This document shows, in pieces, positions 36,044 through 45,230 of a stretch of DNA of 52,503 nucleotides. This stretch comes from Gammaproteobacteria bacterium (lineage in GTDB: Bacteria > Pseudomonadota > Gammaproteobacteria > Steroidobacterales > Steroidobacteraceae). The stretch spans positions 909 through 53,411 of the forward strand of contig PLET01000053.1 of the NCBI GenBank assembly GCA_003137095.1. Reading direction: 5' to 3'. Under the pieces are notes generated by a model. It did no database searches and was not told where the DNA came from. It saw only the letters and a program-made list of their open reading frames with translations. Position numbers and translations under genes: made by a program. Each line of letters opens with the position of its first letter. Within the stretch, counting starts at the first letter, position 1.

Positions 36044-37051
36044 TTACACCGCCCGCTCGGGCCTGCCGAACAGCCGCACGCGGCTCAGCCCGCCGTCCGG
36101 ATGCATGTTGACGCAGACATGGGAAATCACGCCGATGTCGCGCAGCTGCTGCTGGTATGTATGCACCTGGTCGGCCTGCATGGGCTGCGGCTCGAGCAGC
36201 AGCGGCCAATACAGGCATTGGCTGGACAGATCTGTATCCTGCTGCGCGTGCAGCAGCGCGCCTGTGATCGACACCCGATGCGGGAAGTTGCCCTTGAAGT
36301 GGGCGGTGTCGATCTCGATCCGTTCGATCCGGCCGGCGCCGCCGAGACGCAAGATCACCCAATCGTGGCCCGGTTCGCGCCGCCGCCTTGTCTCCCAGCC
36401 GTCGGCCATGCTTGCACCGCGCCCCGGCAGGAGCAGGTTGCCCATCGATCCATAGTGTTCATCGCTGCACGCCAGCGGCCGTCCGCCATTCAACGCGGCG
36501 GCCAGGTCCACCGGTGCGGCGCCGGCGTCCGGGCCGAAATCGTGCCGGATCGCGCCATAGGCGCGCAGACGCGCCACGCCACCGTCCGGGAAGATATTGA
36601 GCTTCAGGTGGGTCCAGGTCCCGGAGGGCACCAGCGCGAATGCGTTGCGCTGATTCCCGCGCAGGGCCGATCGGGGCAACAGCTCCGTCCAGCCGGTGTT
36701 CGCATCGGGGATGCCGTCGCAACGGCACGCCTGCACCGAGGCAAAAGGCGGGTAATTGCCGGTGAAATGGCGCGTGTCGATGTCGAGTGCCGTCAGCGTG
36801 CAGGGTCCCGCCAGCTGCACGATACAATGGTCGTGGCCCGAATCGCGGCGCCGGCGCGTCTCCCAACCATCCATCCACTTGCCGTGATCATCATAAACGC
36901 CGGCGCGCCACACGGGATCGCCGGGCTGCAACAGACGCACGGCCGGCCCGAAGAACTCGTCGGTAGCGGACAGGGCCGCCGCACCCAGCCGCTCATCGGC
37001 CAGATTGAGATGGAAGGTAATCGGATCAACGGCCTCGTTCGTGTGCGTCAT
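36044..37051 (-). CDS. alc: Allantoicase
   Basis: A 335-residue enzyme converting allantoate to ureidoglycolate and urea. It has the two-repeat allantoicase layout: DGWETRRRRDSGHDHCIVQLAG (near residue 61) and DGWETRRRREPGHDWVILRLGG (near 221), each followed by IDT-x-HF-GN and INxxPDGGxxRxRxxG-type segments. It lies between uraD and allA in the same operon, consistent with the allantoicase route rather than allantoate amidohydrolase. Confidence 0.96.
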   Translation of the reverse strand: MTHTNEAVDPITFHLNLADERLGAAALSATDEFFGPAVRLLQPGDPVWRAGVYDDHGKWMDGWETRRRRDSGHDHCIVQLAGPCTLTALDIDTRHFTGNYPPFASVQACRCDGIPDANTGWTELLPRSALRGNQRNAFALVPSGTWTHLKLNIFPDGGVARLRAYGAIRHDFGPDAGAAPVDLAAALNGGRPLACSDEHYGSMGNLLLPGRGASMADGWETRRRREPGHDWVILRLGGAGRIERIEIDTAHFKGNFPHRVSITGALLHAQQDTDLSSQCLYWPLLLEPQPMQADQVHTYQQQLRDIGVISHVCVNMHPDGGLSRVRLFGRPERAV

Positions 37052-37066
37052 CTGCGTATCCCGTCT

Positions 37067-38182
37067 CTAGGCGTCGTAGGTCGCAGTCTGCCGATTCTGC
37101 AGCAAGAAGTCCTGTAGCGTCTGCGCGGCGCGCTCGTACAGCTGCACGTCCTGCGCGGCTTCGACACGGTGGCTGATGGAGGGTCCCTGCCGCACGATGG
37201 CGTGGCTGCCCGTGTCGATGTTTGCGGCACGCAATGCCGCGCGCATCAGGGCACCGTCCAGGTTCTTCAGATCATCAGCCGCCAGCGCCACGCAGCCGCG
37301 CAGCGCATCCGGATCGGCCAGACCGGACAGATCCCCGCTGCGTTCGTCGGCCGGATGGGCGAATACCAGCAGGTCGAACGGCAGACGAATGCCCTGCTGA
37401 CGGATCTGCTGCGCCACCGCGATGCCGACCAGATAGCCGTGGTGCCCGTCGTAGCGCGGGGCGTGGGCGGTCGAATCGTAATGCAGCCCGACCAGCAGAT
37501 TCCAGGCATTCAAACCCGTGCTGCGCCGGCGACCCAGCAGGCCGCCGAGGTCGTCGGCGGACACCTCCAGATCGGCCGCCAACATCCATTCGCGCACCAG
37601 TTCTGCCCGCTCGGCCGGGCCGCGGTCGCGAAGCGCCGCCAGCCGCAACTGCATGGCGAGTATCTCCGCGCCGGCGGGAGTGGCCACCGCGTCGGCCAGT
37701 CGAAATGCGCCAATGCGTGCGATTTCACCGAGACAGGTGCGTCGCTCCAGTTGCGCATCATTGCCCAGACGGCGCGTACAAGTCGCGATGATCGACGCCG
37801 GATCGTGGCCGCGGACCGCGAGGATGAACGGCATGTCGAATTTGTCGAAATAGGCGGCATTGAGTTCATCCAGGCGTTGCGCCTGCTCTTCGGTGCAGCC
37901 CTCGAGTCCGGCCCGGCGCTGCTCCTGCGCCGATGCCTGAGTGAGTTCGGCGCGCCGTCCCCTCGCGCTCAGCCGCGGATGTGCGCGTATGAGGCCGAGC
38001 TGCTCGGCCGCGGCGGCGGAGTCCACCGCCGATCGCATGGCATCGAACAATGCCAGGCGCGAGTCGAACGGCCGCGACGCCGCGACGCGCTGCGCGACCC
38101 AGGGGGAATGCTCGAAAATGCCGGCAAGCCGCGCCACGAATTCCTCGGCCGGCAGCTCGTTGAGCTCCGCGAGCCGGTTCAC
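37067..38182 (-). CDS. uraD: OHCU decarboxylase UraD fused to a shortened M20-like domain
   Basis: A 371-residue protein starting at GTG 38182, which overlaps the puuE stop by GTGA and follows GGGAGGG. Residues 1-155 are 2-oxo-4-hydroxy-4-carboxy-5-ureidoimidazoline decarboxylase (FEHSPWVA, RAHPRL with His68, SAQEQ at 84-88, FILAVRGHDPASII), which gives S-allantoin. Residues ~155-365 resemble allantoate amidohydrolase (M20): LVREWMLAADLEV, VGLHYDS (His234/Asp236), PRYDGHHG (Asp245), VFAHPADERSG, and near the end PSISHRVEAAQDVQLYERAAQTL (His338). The domain is half normal size, apparently lacking the lid/dimerisation part and the HIEQG histidine. Its activity is doubtful. Confidence 0.9.
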   Translation of the reverse strand: MNRLAELNELPAEEFVARLAGIFEHSPWVAQRVAASRPFDSRLALFDAMRSAVDSAAAAEQLGLIRAHPRLSARGRRAELTQASAQEQRRAGLEGCTEEQAQRLDELNAAYFDKFDMPFILAVRGHDPASIIATCTRRLGNDAQLERRTCLGEIARIGAFRLADAVATPAGAEILAMQLRLAALRDRGPAERAELVREWMLAADLEVSADDLGGLLGRRRSTGLNAWNLLVGLHYDSTAHAPRYDGHHGYLVGIAVAQQIRQQGIRLPFDLLVFAHPADERSGDLSGLADPDALRGCVALAADDLKNLDGALMRAALRAANIDTGSHAIVRQGPSISHRVEAAQDVQLYERAAQTLQDFLLQNRQTATYDA

Positions 38183-39117
38183 GCCGCCCTCCCATGGGGA
38201 TGTATGGAGATCCAATGTCGGGCGATGTCGATGCGCCGGCAGATCCACACCTGCTCGTGCCGCAGTACGTAATCCAGGAACCGCTCCAGCGCCGCGACGC
38301 GTCCGGGCCTGCCCGCGAGCCGGCAATGCAGACCGACCGACAGCATCTTGGGCGCGTCAAGACCGTCCGGATCGCCTTCCGCGTACAGCGTATCGAAGGA
38401 CGCCTGCAGATAGTCGAAGAACTGCGCGCCGGAGTTGAAACCCTGCGCCGTCGCGAAGCGCATGTCGTTGGAGTCAAGGGCATAGGGCACGACCAAATGC
38501 GGCACCACGCCCCGCCCGCCGGCCTCCACCTCGGTCCAATAAGGCAGGTCATCGGCGTAGGAATCTGCGTCGTACAGCAGGCCGCCGTGCTCGACAACCA
38601 GGCGGCGGGTGCGCGGGCTGTCGCGTCCGGTGTACCAGCCCAGGGGCGCCTCGCCGAAGATCTCCCGCAGGATGGCGATTGCCTCGGTCATGTGCGCGCG
38701 CTCGGTGTCCTCGTCGATCAGTTGATAGCTGATCCAGCGCAGTCCGTGGCAGGCAATCTCGTGACCGAGCTCCTTGAAGGCCGCAGCCGCCTCGGCGTGG
38801 CGGCTCATCGCCGTGGCGACCGCAAATACGGTGAGCGGCAGATGACGCCGCTCGAAGGCGCGCAGCACCCGCCACAGGCCGGCTCGCGAGCCGTATTCGT
38901 ACAGCGACTCCATGCTCATGTGGCGCATCGGAAAGGCCTGCGCATTGATGATTTCCGAAAGAAAGACCTCGGAGGCCGGATCGCCGTCCAGCACGCAATT
39001 CTCCGCACCCTCTTCGTAGTTCAGCACGAATTGCAGCGCGATCCGCGCTCCGCCGGGCCAGCGCGCATGCGGCGGATACCGGCCATAGCCCTTGAGATCG
39101 CGCGGATAGCCGCTCAT
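38179..39117 (-). CDS. puuE: Allantoinase PuuE (polysaccharide deacetylase-like)
   Basis: A 312-residue enzyme of the metal-independent allantoinase family related to polysaccharide deacetylases, hydrolysing allantoin to allantoate. Typical stretches are YPRDLKGYGRYPPHARWPGG at the N-terminus, NYEEGAENCVLDGD, HEIACHGLRWISYQ, and YTGRDSPRTRRLVVEHGGL followed by DSYADDLPYW. The ATG at 39117 overlaps the puuD stop by ATGA. Confidence 0.96.
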   Translation of the reverse strand: MSGYPRDLKGYGRYPPHARWPGGARIALQFVLNYEEGAENCVLDGDPASEVFLSEIINAQAFPMRHMSMESLYEYGSRAGLWRVLRAFERRHLPLTVFAVATAMSRHAEAAAAFKELGHEIACHGLRWISYQLIDEDTERAHMTEAIAILREIFGEAPLGWYTGRDSPRTRRLVVEHGGLLYDADSYADDLPYWTEVEAGGRGVVPHLVVPYALDSNDMRFATAQGFNSGAQFFDYLQASFDTLYAEGDPDGLDAPKMLSVGLHCRLAGRPGRVAALERFLDYVLRHEQVWICRRIDIARHWISIHPHGRAA

Positions 39118-40331
39118 GGCGCAGCGCGTGCGAGCCACGCCAGCAGCTGTGACCGCTCATCCTCGGTCATGCCGGTCAGATTGCCGAGCGGCATGGCATG
39201 CAGGGCAAGCTGCTGCTGCACGTCCGGCAGGTGCGCACGCAGCTGATCCATGCTCTCCAGAATCAGGCCATTTGGCGCTGCGCTGAATCCGGGTTGGGTC
39301 GGGGCCGTGGCGTGGCACGGCACGCAGCGGCGTTCGACGATCCATTGCGCGCGCAGCCCGGCATCTGCGGCCAGGCTGCCGGCGCCGGCGGCCGCCGGCA
39401 CGCGCGGCGCGAGCGCGAGCACCACCGCGGCCAGCGACATCGCAGCGAGCACCGCAGGCAGCGCCGAGGCGACCGCCGTGCGCTGCGCCGGCTTGTGACG
39501 GGCGACGAACCACGCCCGGATGCAGGCACCCGCAAAGCTGAGGGCGATGAGCACCAGCCAGTTATGGGGTCCGCTGTAGGTCATGGCATAGTGATTGCTG
39601 ATCATCACGAACAGCACCGGCAGGGTGAAATAGGTGTTGTGCACCGAGCGCTGCTTGCCGCGAACGCCCGTCGCGGGATCCGGCTCGCGGCCCTCGACCT
39701 TGGCGCGCACAAGCTCGCGCTGGCCGGGGATGATCACGAACAGAACATTGGCCACCATCAGCGTGCCGAGCGCGGCGCCGTAGATCATGAAGGCGCCCCG
39801 CCCGCCGAACAGCTGACACAGCCCCCAGGCGAGCAGGCACACCATCACCGCAAGGGTGGCTGCCAGGAAGCGCGGCTTGTCGCCGGGTGCCGAGCGGCAC
39901 AGCGTGTCGTACGCCAGCCAGCTCGCACCGATCACCGCCAACGCGATCGCAATCGCCTCCGGCTTGCTCAGGTTCGCCACCGCCGGGTCGATCAGGTACG
40001 CCTCTGCCCGCAGAAAATACAACAGGCACAGCAACGCGAAACCGGACAGCCAGGTGGTGTACGCCTCCCAGTAGAACCAATGCAGGGTGGGCGGCAGGGC
40101 CGCGGGCGCCACGCGGAACTTCTGCGCGCGATAAAAGCCGCCGCCGTGCACCGCCCAGACTTCGCCGGCCACGCGCGGATCCGCGTCGCTCGCGGGCGGC
40201 AGCAGATGGTTGTCGAGCCATACGAAATAGAATGACGCGCCGATCCAGGCGATGCCGGCGATGATGTGCAGCCAGCGAATCAGCAGACCCGCCCAATCCA
40301 GCAGATAGGCCAGCATCGGCGCCATGGTCAT
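39114..40331 (-). CDS. puuD: Urate oxidase PuuD, membrane protein with cytochrome c domain
   Basis: A 405-residue membrane protein of the PuuD (urate hydroxylase) family. About eight helices fill residues 1-310 (IRWLHIIAGIAWIGASFYFVWLDNHL opens the family domain). A C-terminal cytochrome c domain has CVPCH at 336-340 and a Met candidate in HAMPLGN (380). The family oxidises urate to 5-hydroxyisourate and can pass electrons to the respiratory chain through its heme, so it replaces soluble uricase or HpxO. Heme attachment would rely on the Ccm system encoded at the left end. ATG 40331 overlaps the xdhC stop (ATGA); a second ATG six bases later is also possible. Confidence 0.94.
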   Translation of the reverse strand: MTMAPMLAYLLDWAGLLIRWLHIIAGIAWIGASFYFVWLDNHLLPPASDADPRVAGEVWAVHGGGFYRAQKFRVAPAALPPTLHWFYWEAYTTWLSGFALLCLLYFLRAEAYLIDPAVANLSKPEAIAIALAVIGASWLAYDTLCRSAPGDKPRFLAATLAVMVCLLAWGLCQLFGGRGAFMIYGAALGTLMVANVLFVIIPGQRELVRAKVEGREPDPATGVRGKQRSVHNTYFTLPVLFVMISNHYAMTYSGPHNWLVLIALSFAGACIRAWFVARHKPAQRTAVASALPAVLAAMSLAAVVLALAPRVPAAAGAGSLAADAGLRAQWIVERRCVPCHATAPTQPGFSAAPNGLILESMDQLRAHLPDVQQQLALHAMPLGNLTGMTEDERSQLLAWLARAAP

Positions 40332-41458
40332 GGCGATCCGCAGGACTCGCAGGCAAAGCCCGTGCAGGGCATCGCGGACCGACGCGGCTCGCTGTCGGCC
40401 GCTCCGGCGCCGATTTCGCGCAGCAGCTGTGCCGCCACCCCCACAGCGATGGCGGCCGGCCACTTGCTGCCGATGCCGTCAATGCCGATCGGACACACCA
40501 GCCTCGCGATCGCGTCGGCGCCCAGGCCATCGCGGGCCAGACGCGCGCGAAAGCGCGCCGATTTGCTGGCCGAACCTATCAGCCCCAGCGACGCGAAATC
40601 GTTTCTGTGCAGCAGTGCGCGGCAGATCGCGTAATCCAGCGCGTGGCTGTGGGACATGACCAGGAACCGGCCCCCGGGCGGCGCGGCGGCCAGGCCCTGC
40701 ACCGGATCGGCGGCGGCCAGCGTTCGCACCGCGACCGGCAGGTCCGCCGGGAAGACCCCGGGGCGTGGGTCGATCCAGGTCAATCGCAGCGGCAGATCCA
40801 TCAGGATCCGCGCGAGCGCCTGGCCTACGTGCCCCGCCCCAACCAGCCAAACCGCGGGCAGATCCTGGTCGAGCCGCTCCCGCAGCACCGACCGGCCGGC
40901 CGCATCGCGCTCAAGCCGCGGGACTGTGAGTGTGCACGGCGCACCGGGTAGCCGATTCGCATCCGCGGCCCGGCCCGTCTCACGGACGATGCTCCGCTCG
41001 ACGCCCCGCGGCGTCAGGGTGCTCACCAGCACCGCGGCGCCGGCCTGCGCTGCCCGCCGGGCGGCCGCGAGAATCCCGCGATCCGCGCCGCTATAGCGCT
41101 CCATCCACAGCTCGACCACCCCGCCGCAGCACTGTCCGAGTTCGGCCCCCAGCACCAGGCGCCGTATCTCGCCCGCAGCCGCCCGGTCGAGCAGACCGCG
41201 CGCAGCCCCGATCGCCTCCCATTCCAGCCGACCGCCGCCGATGGTGCCGGCCACCTGGCGCGCACCCACGAGCATGCCGACGCCGGCCTCGCGCGGTGCC
41301 GAGCCGCGCACCTGCGCGAGCACCACGCGCACCACGGCAGGCTCGCGCTCGAGAAGGTCGCAAAGCGCCGCCAACCAGTCCCCGAGCGGCCTTAGCCACG
41401 TTCCGACCGCAGGCGCGACGGGCTGCGGGGCCGGGCACGGCGCTCCCTGCGGATTCAT
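40328..41458 (-). CDS. xdhC: Xanthine dehydrogenase accessory protein XdhC
   Basis: A 376-residue chaperone that inserts sulfurated molybdenum cofactor into xanthine dehydrogenase. The N-terminal domain carries VRGSAPREAGVGMLV, the TIGGGRLEWEAI motif and GQCCGGVVELWME (109-121). A Rossmann-like domain follows (VWLVGAGHVGQALARIL; VMSHSHALDY; LGLIGSASKSARF). The C-terminus ends CTGFACESCGSP, a Cys cluster of unknown use. The start overlaps the xdhB stop by ATGA. Confidence 0.95.
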   Translation of the reverse strand: MNPQGAPCPAPQPVAPAVGTWLRPLGDWLAALCDLLEREPAVVRVVLAQVRGSAPREAGVGMLVGARQVAGTIGGGRLEWEAIGAARGLLDRAAAGEIRRLVLGAELGQCCGGVVELWMERYSGADRGILAAARRAAQAGAAVLVSTLTPRGVERSIVRETGRAADANRLPGAPCTLTVPRLERDAAGRSVLRERLDQDLPAVWLVGAGHVGQALARILMDLPLRLTWIDPRPGVFPADLPVAVRTLAAADPVQGLAAAPPGGRFLVMSHSHALDYAICRALLHRNDFASLGLIGSASKSARFRARLARDGLGADAIARLVCPIGIDGIGSKWPAAIAVGVAAQLLREIGAGAADSEPRRSAMPCTGFACESCGSP

Positions 41459-43743
41459 GCGCGTCCCGCCGCGAATGAATTGCCAATGGCGCGCAGCACC
41501 GACTCCGGAGTGGCCGGCGCCGTGAGCGGCGGCCGTGCACCGGCGGCGGCGCAGCCTGCTATGGCGTCGCGCACGGCGTGAAATACCGAAATGGCCAGCA
41601 TCAAGGGCGGCTCACCCACCGCCTTGGAGCGGTGGATGGTGTGTTCGCGATTCGGCTCGCCGAACAGGCGCACGCTGGCGCGCGCCGGCCAGTCGCGTGC
41701 GGTCGGAATCTTGTAGGTCGAAGGCGCATGCGTGGCGAGCTCGCCCGCGGCGGTCCACCACAGTTCCTCCGAAGTCAGCCAGCCGACACCCTGCAAAAAC
41801 CCGCCTTCGATCTGGCCGAGGTCGATGGCGGTGTTGAGCGAGGAGCCGACGTCCTGCAGGATGTCAACGGCGAGCAGCTGGATTTCCCCGGTCAGCGTAT
41901 CGACCGCAACCTCGCTCACGGCCGCCCCACACGCGAAATAGTAAAACGGCCGCCCCTGCATGGTGGTCTTGTTCCATTCGATCTTGGGCGTGCGGTAGTA
42001 TCCGGTCGCGGATAACGAAATGCGCGCTCGATAGGCGGCCGTCGCCAGATCCGCGAAGCTCATGCTGTGCTCTCCCGCCGACACCCGGCCGTCCTCGAAT
42101 CGCACGTGGCCGGACGCCACGCCGAACATGTCGCAGGCATGCTGCACCAGGCGCGCACGGATGGTCTGCGCGGCGGCGAGCGCCGCCATGCCATTCAGGT
42201 CGGTGCTGGCGGAGGCCGCACTCGCCGAGGTGTTCGGCACCTTGGACGTGTCGGTCGCAGTGACGCGGATCGCCGACAGCGGCAGTCCGAGTTCGCACGC
42301 CACCACCTGCGCCACCTTGGTGAACAGGCCCTGTCCCATCTCGGTGCCGCCGTGATTGAGCAGCACGGTGCCGTCGGAGTACACATGCAGCAGCGCCCCC
42401 GCCTGGTTGAACAGCGTGGCGGTGAAGGAGATGCCGAACTTGACCGGGGTGAGCGCAATGCCGCGTTTGATGATGCGATTGGCTGCATTCCACCCGGCAA
42501 TGTCGCGGCGCCGCTCCGCGTAGCGGCTATCCGCGGCCAGTTGATCGACCATCCTCAGCAGGATGTCCTCCTCGACCGTCTGGCCGTAGTGGGTGACGTT
42601 GCGGCCGGGCCCGTAGAAATTTGCGCGCCGCACGGTGAGCGCGTCCATTCCGAGCGCGCGCGCGATGTCGTCGATGATCGCCTCGATGACCATCATGCCC
42701 TGGGGACCGCCGAAGCCGCGGAAGGCCGTATTGGAAACCGTGTGGGTCCTGCAGCGATGCGACACGATTTGCACATGCTCGAGAAAATACGCGTTGTCGA
42801 GATGCATGACCGCCCGGTCATTGACCGGACCGGACAAATCGGCCGAATAGCCGCAACGCGACGCCAGCGTGACCAGCAGCGCCGAGATGCGCCCGGCCTC
42901 GTCGAAGCCCACTTCATAATCGGCGAGAAAATCATGACGCTTGCCGGTCATCAGCATGTCGGTATCGCGATCGAGCCGCAGCTTGACGGGACGGGCTGCC
43001 TTGTGGGCGATCACCGCGGCCGCGGCCGCGATCAGCGCGGGTTGGGTTTCCTTGCCGCCGAAACCGCCGCCCATGCGCCGGCATTGCACGGTCACGTGGT
43101 GTGCGCGCTTGCCGAGCGCATTTGCCACGATCTGCTGCACCTCCGAGGGATGCTGGGTGGAGCTGTGGATCAGCATGCTGCCGTCCTCCTGCGGCACGGC
43201 GATCGCGATCTGGCCCTCCAAATAAAAGTGGTCCTGACCGCCGATGTGCACCGTACCGGCGAGCCGCTGCCGCGCCAGCGCCAGGCAATCCTGCGGTTGG
43301 CCGCGGCTGAGATGCACCGAGGGCAGCACATAGCTCTGCGCGGCGAGTGCGGCCCGGATGTCGAGGATGGCCGGCAACGGCTCGTACTCGATGCGGGCCG
43401 CGCGCACCGCGCGTCGCGCCGCCGCGTGCGAAGCGGCGGCTACGGCGAATATCGGCTGCCCGGCATACTGCACCAGCCCGGATGCGAAAATCGGATCATC
43501 GTGCAGCGTGCTGCCGTAGTTGTTTTCGCCGGGGACATCGGCGGCCGTCGCCACCACCAGGGCTGTCTGCCCCTGCAGGGCCGTCAGATCCAATTCCCGG
43601 ATTCGGCCATGCGCAATGCCGCTGAATCCGAATGCCGCGTGCAGGGCATTCGCCGGCAACGGTATGTCATCGGCGTACAGGGCTTCGCCGCTGACGTGCA
43701 GATGCGCGCTGTCGTGGCGCGGTGCCCCGCCGACGGCGTTCAA
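41455..43743 (-). CDS. xdhB: Xanthine dehydrogenase molybdopterin-binding subunit XdhB
   Basis: A 762-residue large subunit that hydroxylates hypoxanthine and xanthine. It has GEALYADDIPLP near the start, CRRMGGGFGGKETQ, NTAFRGFGGPQGMM, HGGTEMGQGLFTKV, and KAVGEPPLMLAISV with the catalytic Glu. The best start is TTG 43743, overlapping the xdhA stop by four bases (TTGA), because no ATG or GTG lies near the domain start without a long non-family extension through xdhA. No strong ribosome site is visible, so translational coupling to xdhA is likely. Confidence 0.93.
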   Translation of the reverse strand: MNAVGGAPRHDSAHLHVSGEALYADDIPLPANALHAAFGFSGIAHGRIRELDLTALQGQTALVVATAADVPGENNYGSTLHDDPIFASGLVQYAGQPIFAVAAASHAAARRAVRAARIEYEPLPAILDIRAALAAQSYVLPSVHLSRGQPQDCLALARQRLAGTVHIGGQDHFYLEGQIAIAVPQEDGSMLIHSSTQHPSEVQQIVANALGKRAHHVTVQCRRMGGGFGGKETQPALIAAAAAVIAHKAARPVKLRLDRDTDMLMTGKRHDFLADYEVGFDEAGRISALLVTLASRCGYSADLSGPVNDRAVMHLDNAYFLEHVQIVSHRCRTHTVSNTAFRGFGGPQGMMVIEAIIDDIARALGMDALTVRRANFYGPGRNVTHYGQTVEEDILLRMVDQLAADSRYAERRRDIAGWNAANRIIKRGIALTPVKFGISFTATLFNQAGALLHVYSDGTVLLNHGGTEMGQGLFTKVAQVVACELGLPLSAIRVTATDTSKVPNTSASAASASTDLNGMAALAAAQTIRARLVQHACDMFGVASGHVRFEDGRVSAGEHSMSFADLATAAYRARISLSATGYYRTPKIEWNKTTMQGRPFYYFACGAAVSEVAVDTLTGEIQLLAVDILQDVGSSLNTAIDLGQIEGGFLQGVGWLTSEELWWTAAGELATHAPSTYKIPTARDWPARASVRLFGEPNREHTIHRSKAVGEPPLMLAISVFHAVRDAIAGCAAAGARPPLTAPATPESVLRAIGNSFAAGRA

Positions 43744-45224
43744 GCCGGCGCCGCCGTCGCAGCCGCCGTGCGCACCGGCCCGGCGTCGGCGCCGTGTTCC
43801 GCATGGAACCGGCGCAGCAGGTTGCCGGCGGTTTGCAGCCGGTAGGCGCTGCCGCCGCGCAGGTCGCTCAGCGGCTGGAAGTCGGCGGCGAGCGCCGCCG
43901 CCGCGCGCTCGATGGTCTCGCCATCCCATGCCGCGCCGACGAGGACACGCTCCGCGGCGCGCGCGCGTGCCGGGATCGCGGCCATGCCGCCGAAGGCGAT
44001 GCGCGCGCCGTGCACGCGTCCGGACTCGACCTGCAGCGCGATCCCCGCGCACACCGCGGATATGTCCTGATCGAAGCGCTTCGACACCTTGTACCCCGCG
44101 AGCCGTAGACCCGGGCGCCGGCGCGGCACGCTGACCGACACCAGGAACTCACCGGGTGCGAGATCCTTGCGCTGGTAGCCGCGGTAGAAGTCCTCGAGCG
44201 GCAGCCGGCGCGTGACGCCGCCGCGGCGCAGCTCGAGCTCGGCTTCCAGGGCGATCAGCGCCGGCATGGAATCTCCGATGGGCGAGCCGTTCGCCAGATT
44301 GCCGCACAGAGTGCCGGAGTTGCGCACCGGCGGCGAGCCGAAGCGCTGTGCCAGTTCACCCAGTTCGGCATATTCGCCGACAACGGCGTCCCAGCCGTCG
44401 GCGAGCGACACCGCTGCGCCGATCACGACGGCCGCGCCGTTGCGCCGCACGCGCTTGAGTTCGGCGACTTCGCCGATGTAAATCAGCGGCGGCAGGTCGC
44501 GCAGCTGCTTGGTGACCCACAATCCGACGTCCGTGCCGCCGGCCAGCACCAGCGCTTCGGGCCGCTCGTTGATCGCGGCGGCAAGTTCGTCGAGGGAGCG
44601 CGGCGCGCAAAAGCCGGGAACCTCCAGGGCGCGCTCGCGGCACAGCGCCTTGAGGGCCTCGCGGCGTTCGGATGAGGCGGCCTGCGCGCGGCTCCATCCG
44701 GTGGGCGGCGCATACGCTCCCATGCGGCATCCCGCCTCGATCAGGGGACGATATCCGGTGCAACGGCATAGATTGCCCGAAAGGGCCTCGAGCACCTGTT
44801 CGCGGGAGGGTTGTTCGAGGCGCAGATACAGCGCAAACAAGGACATCACGAAGCCCGGCGTGCAAAACCCGCATTGCGAGGCGTGATGATCGACGATGGC
44901 CTGCTGCACCGGATGCAGGCTGCCATCGCTGCCGCGCAGACTCTCCACTGTGACCAGTTCCGCACCGTCGATGGTCGGCAGGAAGCGTATGCAGGAATTC
45001 ACAGCCTTGTAGGCGACACGGCCGAGGTCCGGGTCGAGTTCGCCGAGCACCACGGTGCAAGCGCCGCAATCCCCCTCAGCGCATCCTTCCTTCGTACCGG
45101 TGCGACGCAGTGTGTCGCGCAGATACTCGAGCACCGTCGTGGTCGGCGCAACGTCCGCCGTCACCAGCTCTCCATCGAGCAGGAAGCGGACCGATGAGGC
45201 GCTTGCAGGTGGGGCCGTTGACAC
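43740..45224 (-). CDS. xdhA: Xanthine dehydrogenase small subunit XdhA (2Fe-2S, FAD)
   Basis: A 494-residue subunit. The first 2Fe-2S domain has Cys48, Cys53 and Cys56 in KEGCAEGDCGACTVVL; the second has SQCGFCTPGF and NLCRCTGYRP. The FAD domain from about residue 195 has EALVLAGGTDVGLWV and GSPPVRNSGTLCGNLANGSP. It passes electrons from the molybdenum centre to NAD+ or another acceptor. It starts 6 bp after the hydroxyisourate hydrolase stop. Confidence 0.96.
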   Translation of the reverse strand: MSTAPPASASSVRFLLDGELVTADVAPTTTVLEYLRDTLRRTGTKEGCAEGDCGACTVVLGELDPDLGRVAYKAVNSCIRFLPTIDGAELVTVESLRGSDGSLHPVQQAIVDHHASQCGFCTPGFVMSLFALYLRLEQPSREQVLEALSGNLCRCTGYRPLIEAGCRMGAYAPPTGWSRAQAASSERREALKALCRERALEVPGFCAPRSLDELAAAINERPEALVLAGGTDVGLWVTKQLRDLPPLIYIGEVAELKRVRRNGAAVVIGAAVSLADGWDAVVGEYAELGELAQRFGSPPVRNSGTLCGNLANGSPIGDSMPALIALEAELELRRGGVTRRLPLEDFYRGYQRKDLAPGEFLVSVSVPRRRPGLRLAGYKVSKRFDQDISAVCAGIALQVESGRVHGARIAFGGMAAIPARARAAERVLVGAAWDGETIERAAAALAADFQPLSDLRGGSAYRLQTAGNLLRRFHAEHGADAGPVRTAAATAAPA

Positions 45225-45230
45225 GCCCGA

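Noticed and set aside
37067..38182. uraD as a frameshifted pseudogene of a longer UraD-AllC fusion
   Set aside because: The frame is continuous, both ends of the M20 domain are in the same frame, and gene spacing is normal; an internal deletion or compact domain fits better than a frameshift.
42067..43845. Plus-strand open frame (592 codons) opposite xdhB
   Set aside because: Shadow of the xdhB reading frame; no recognisable family and heavy His/Arg/Gln content.
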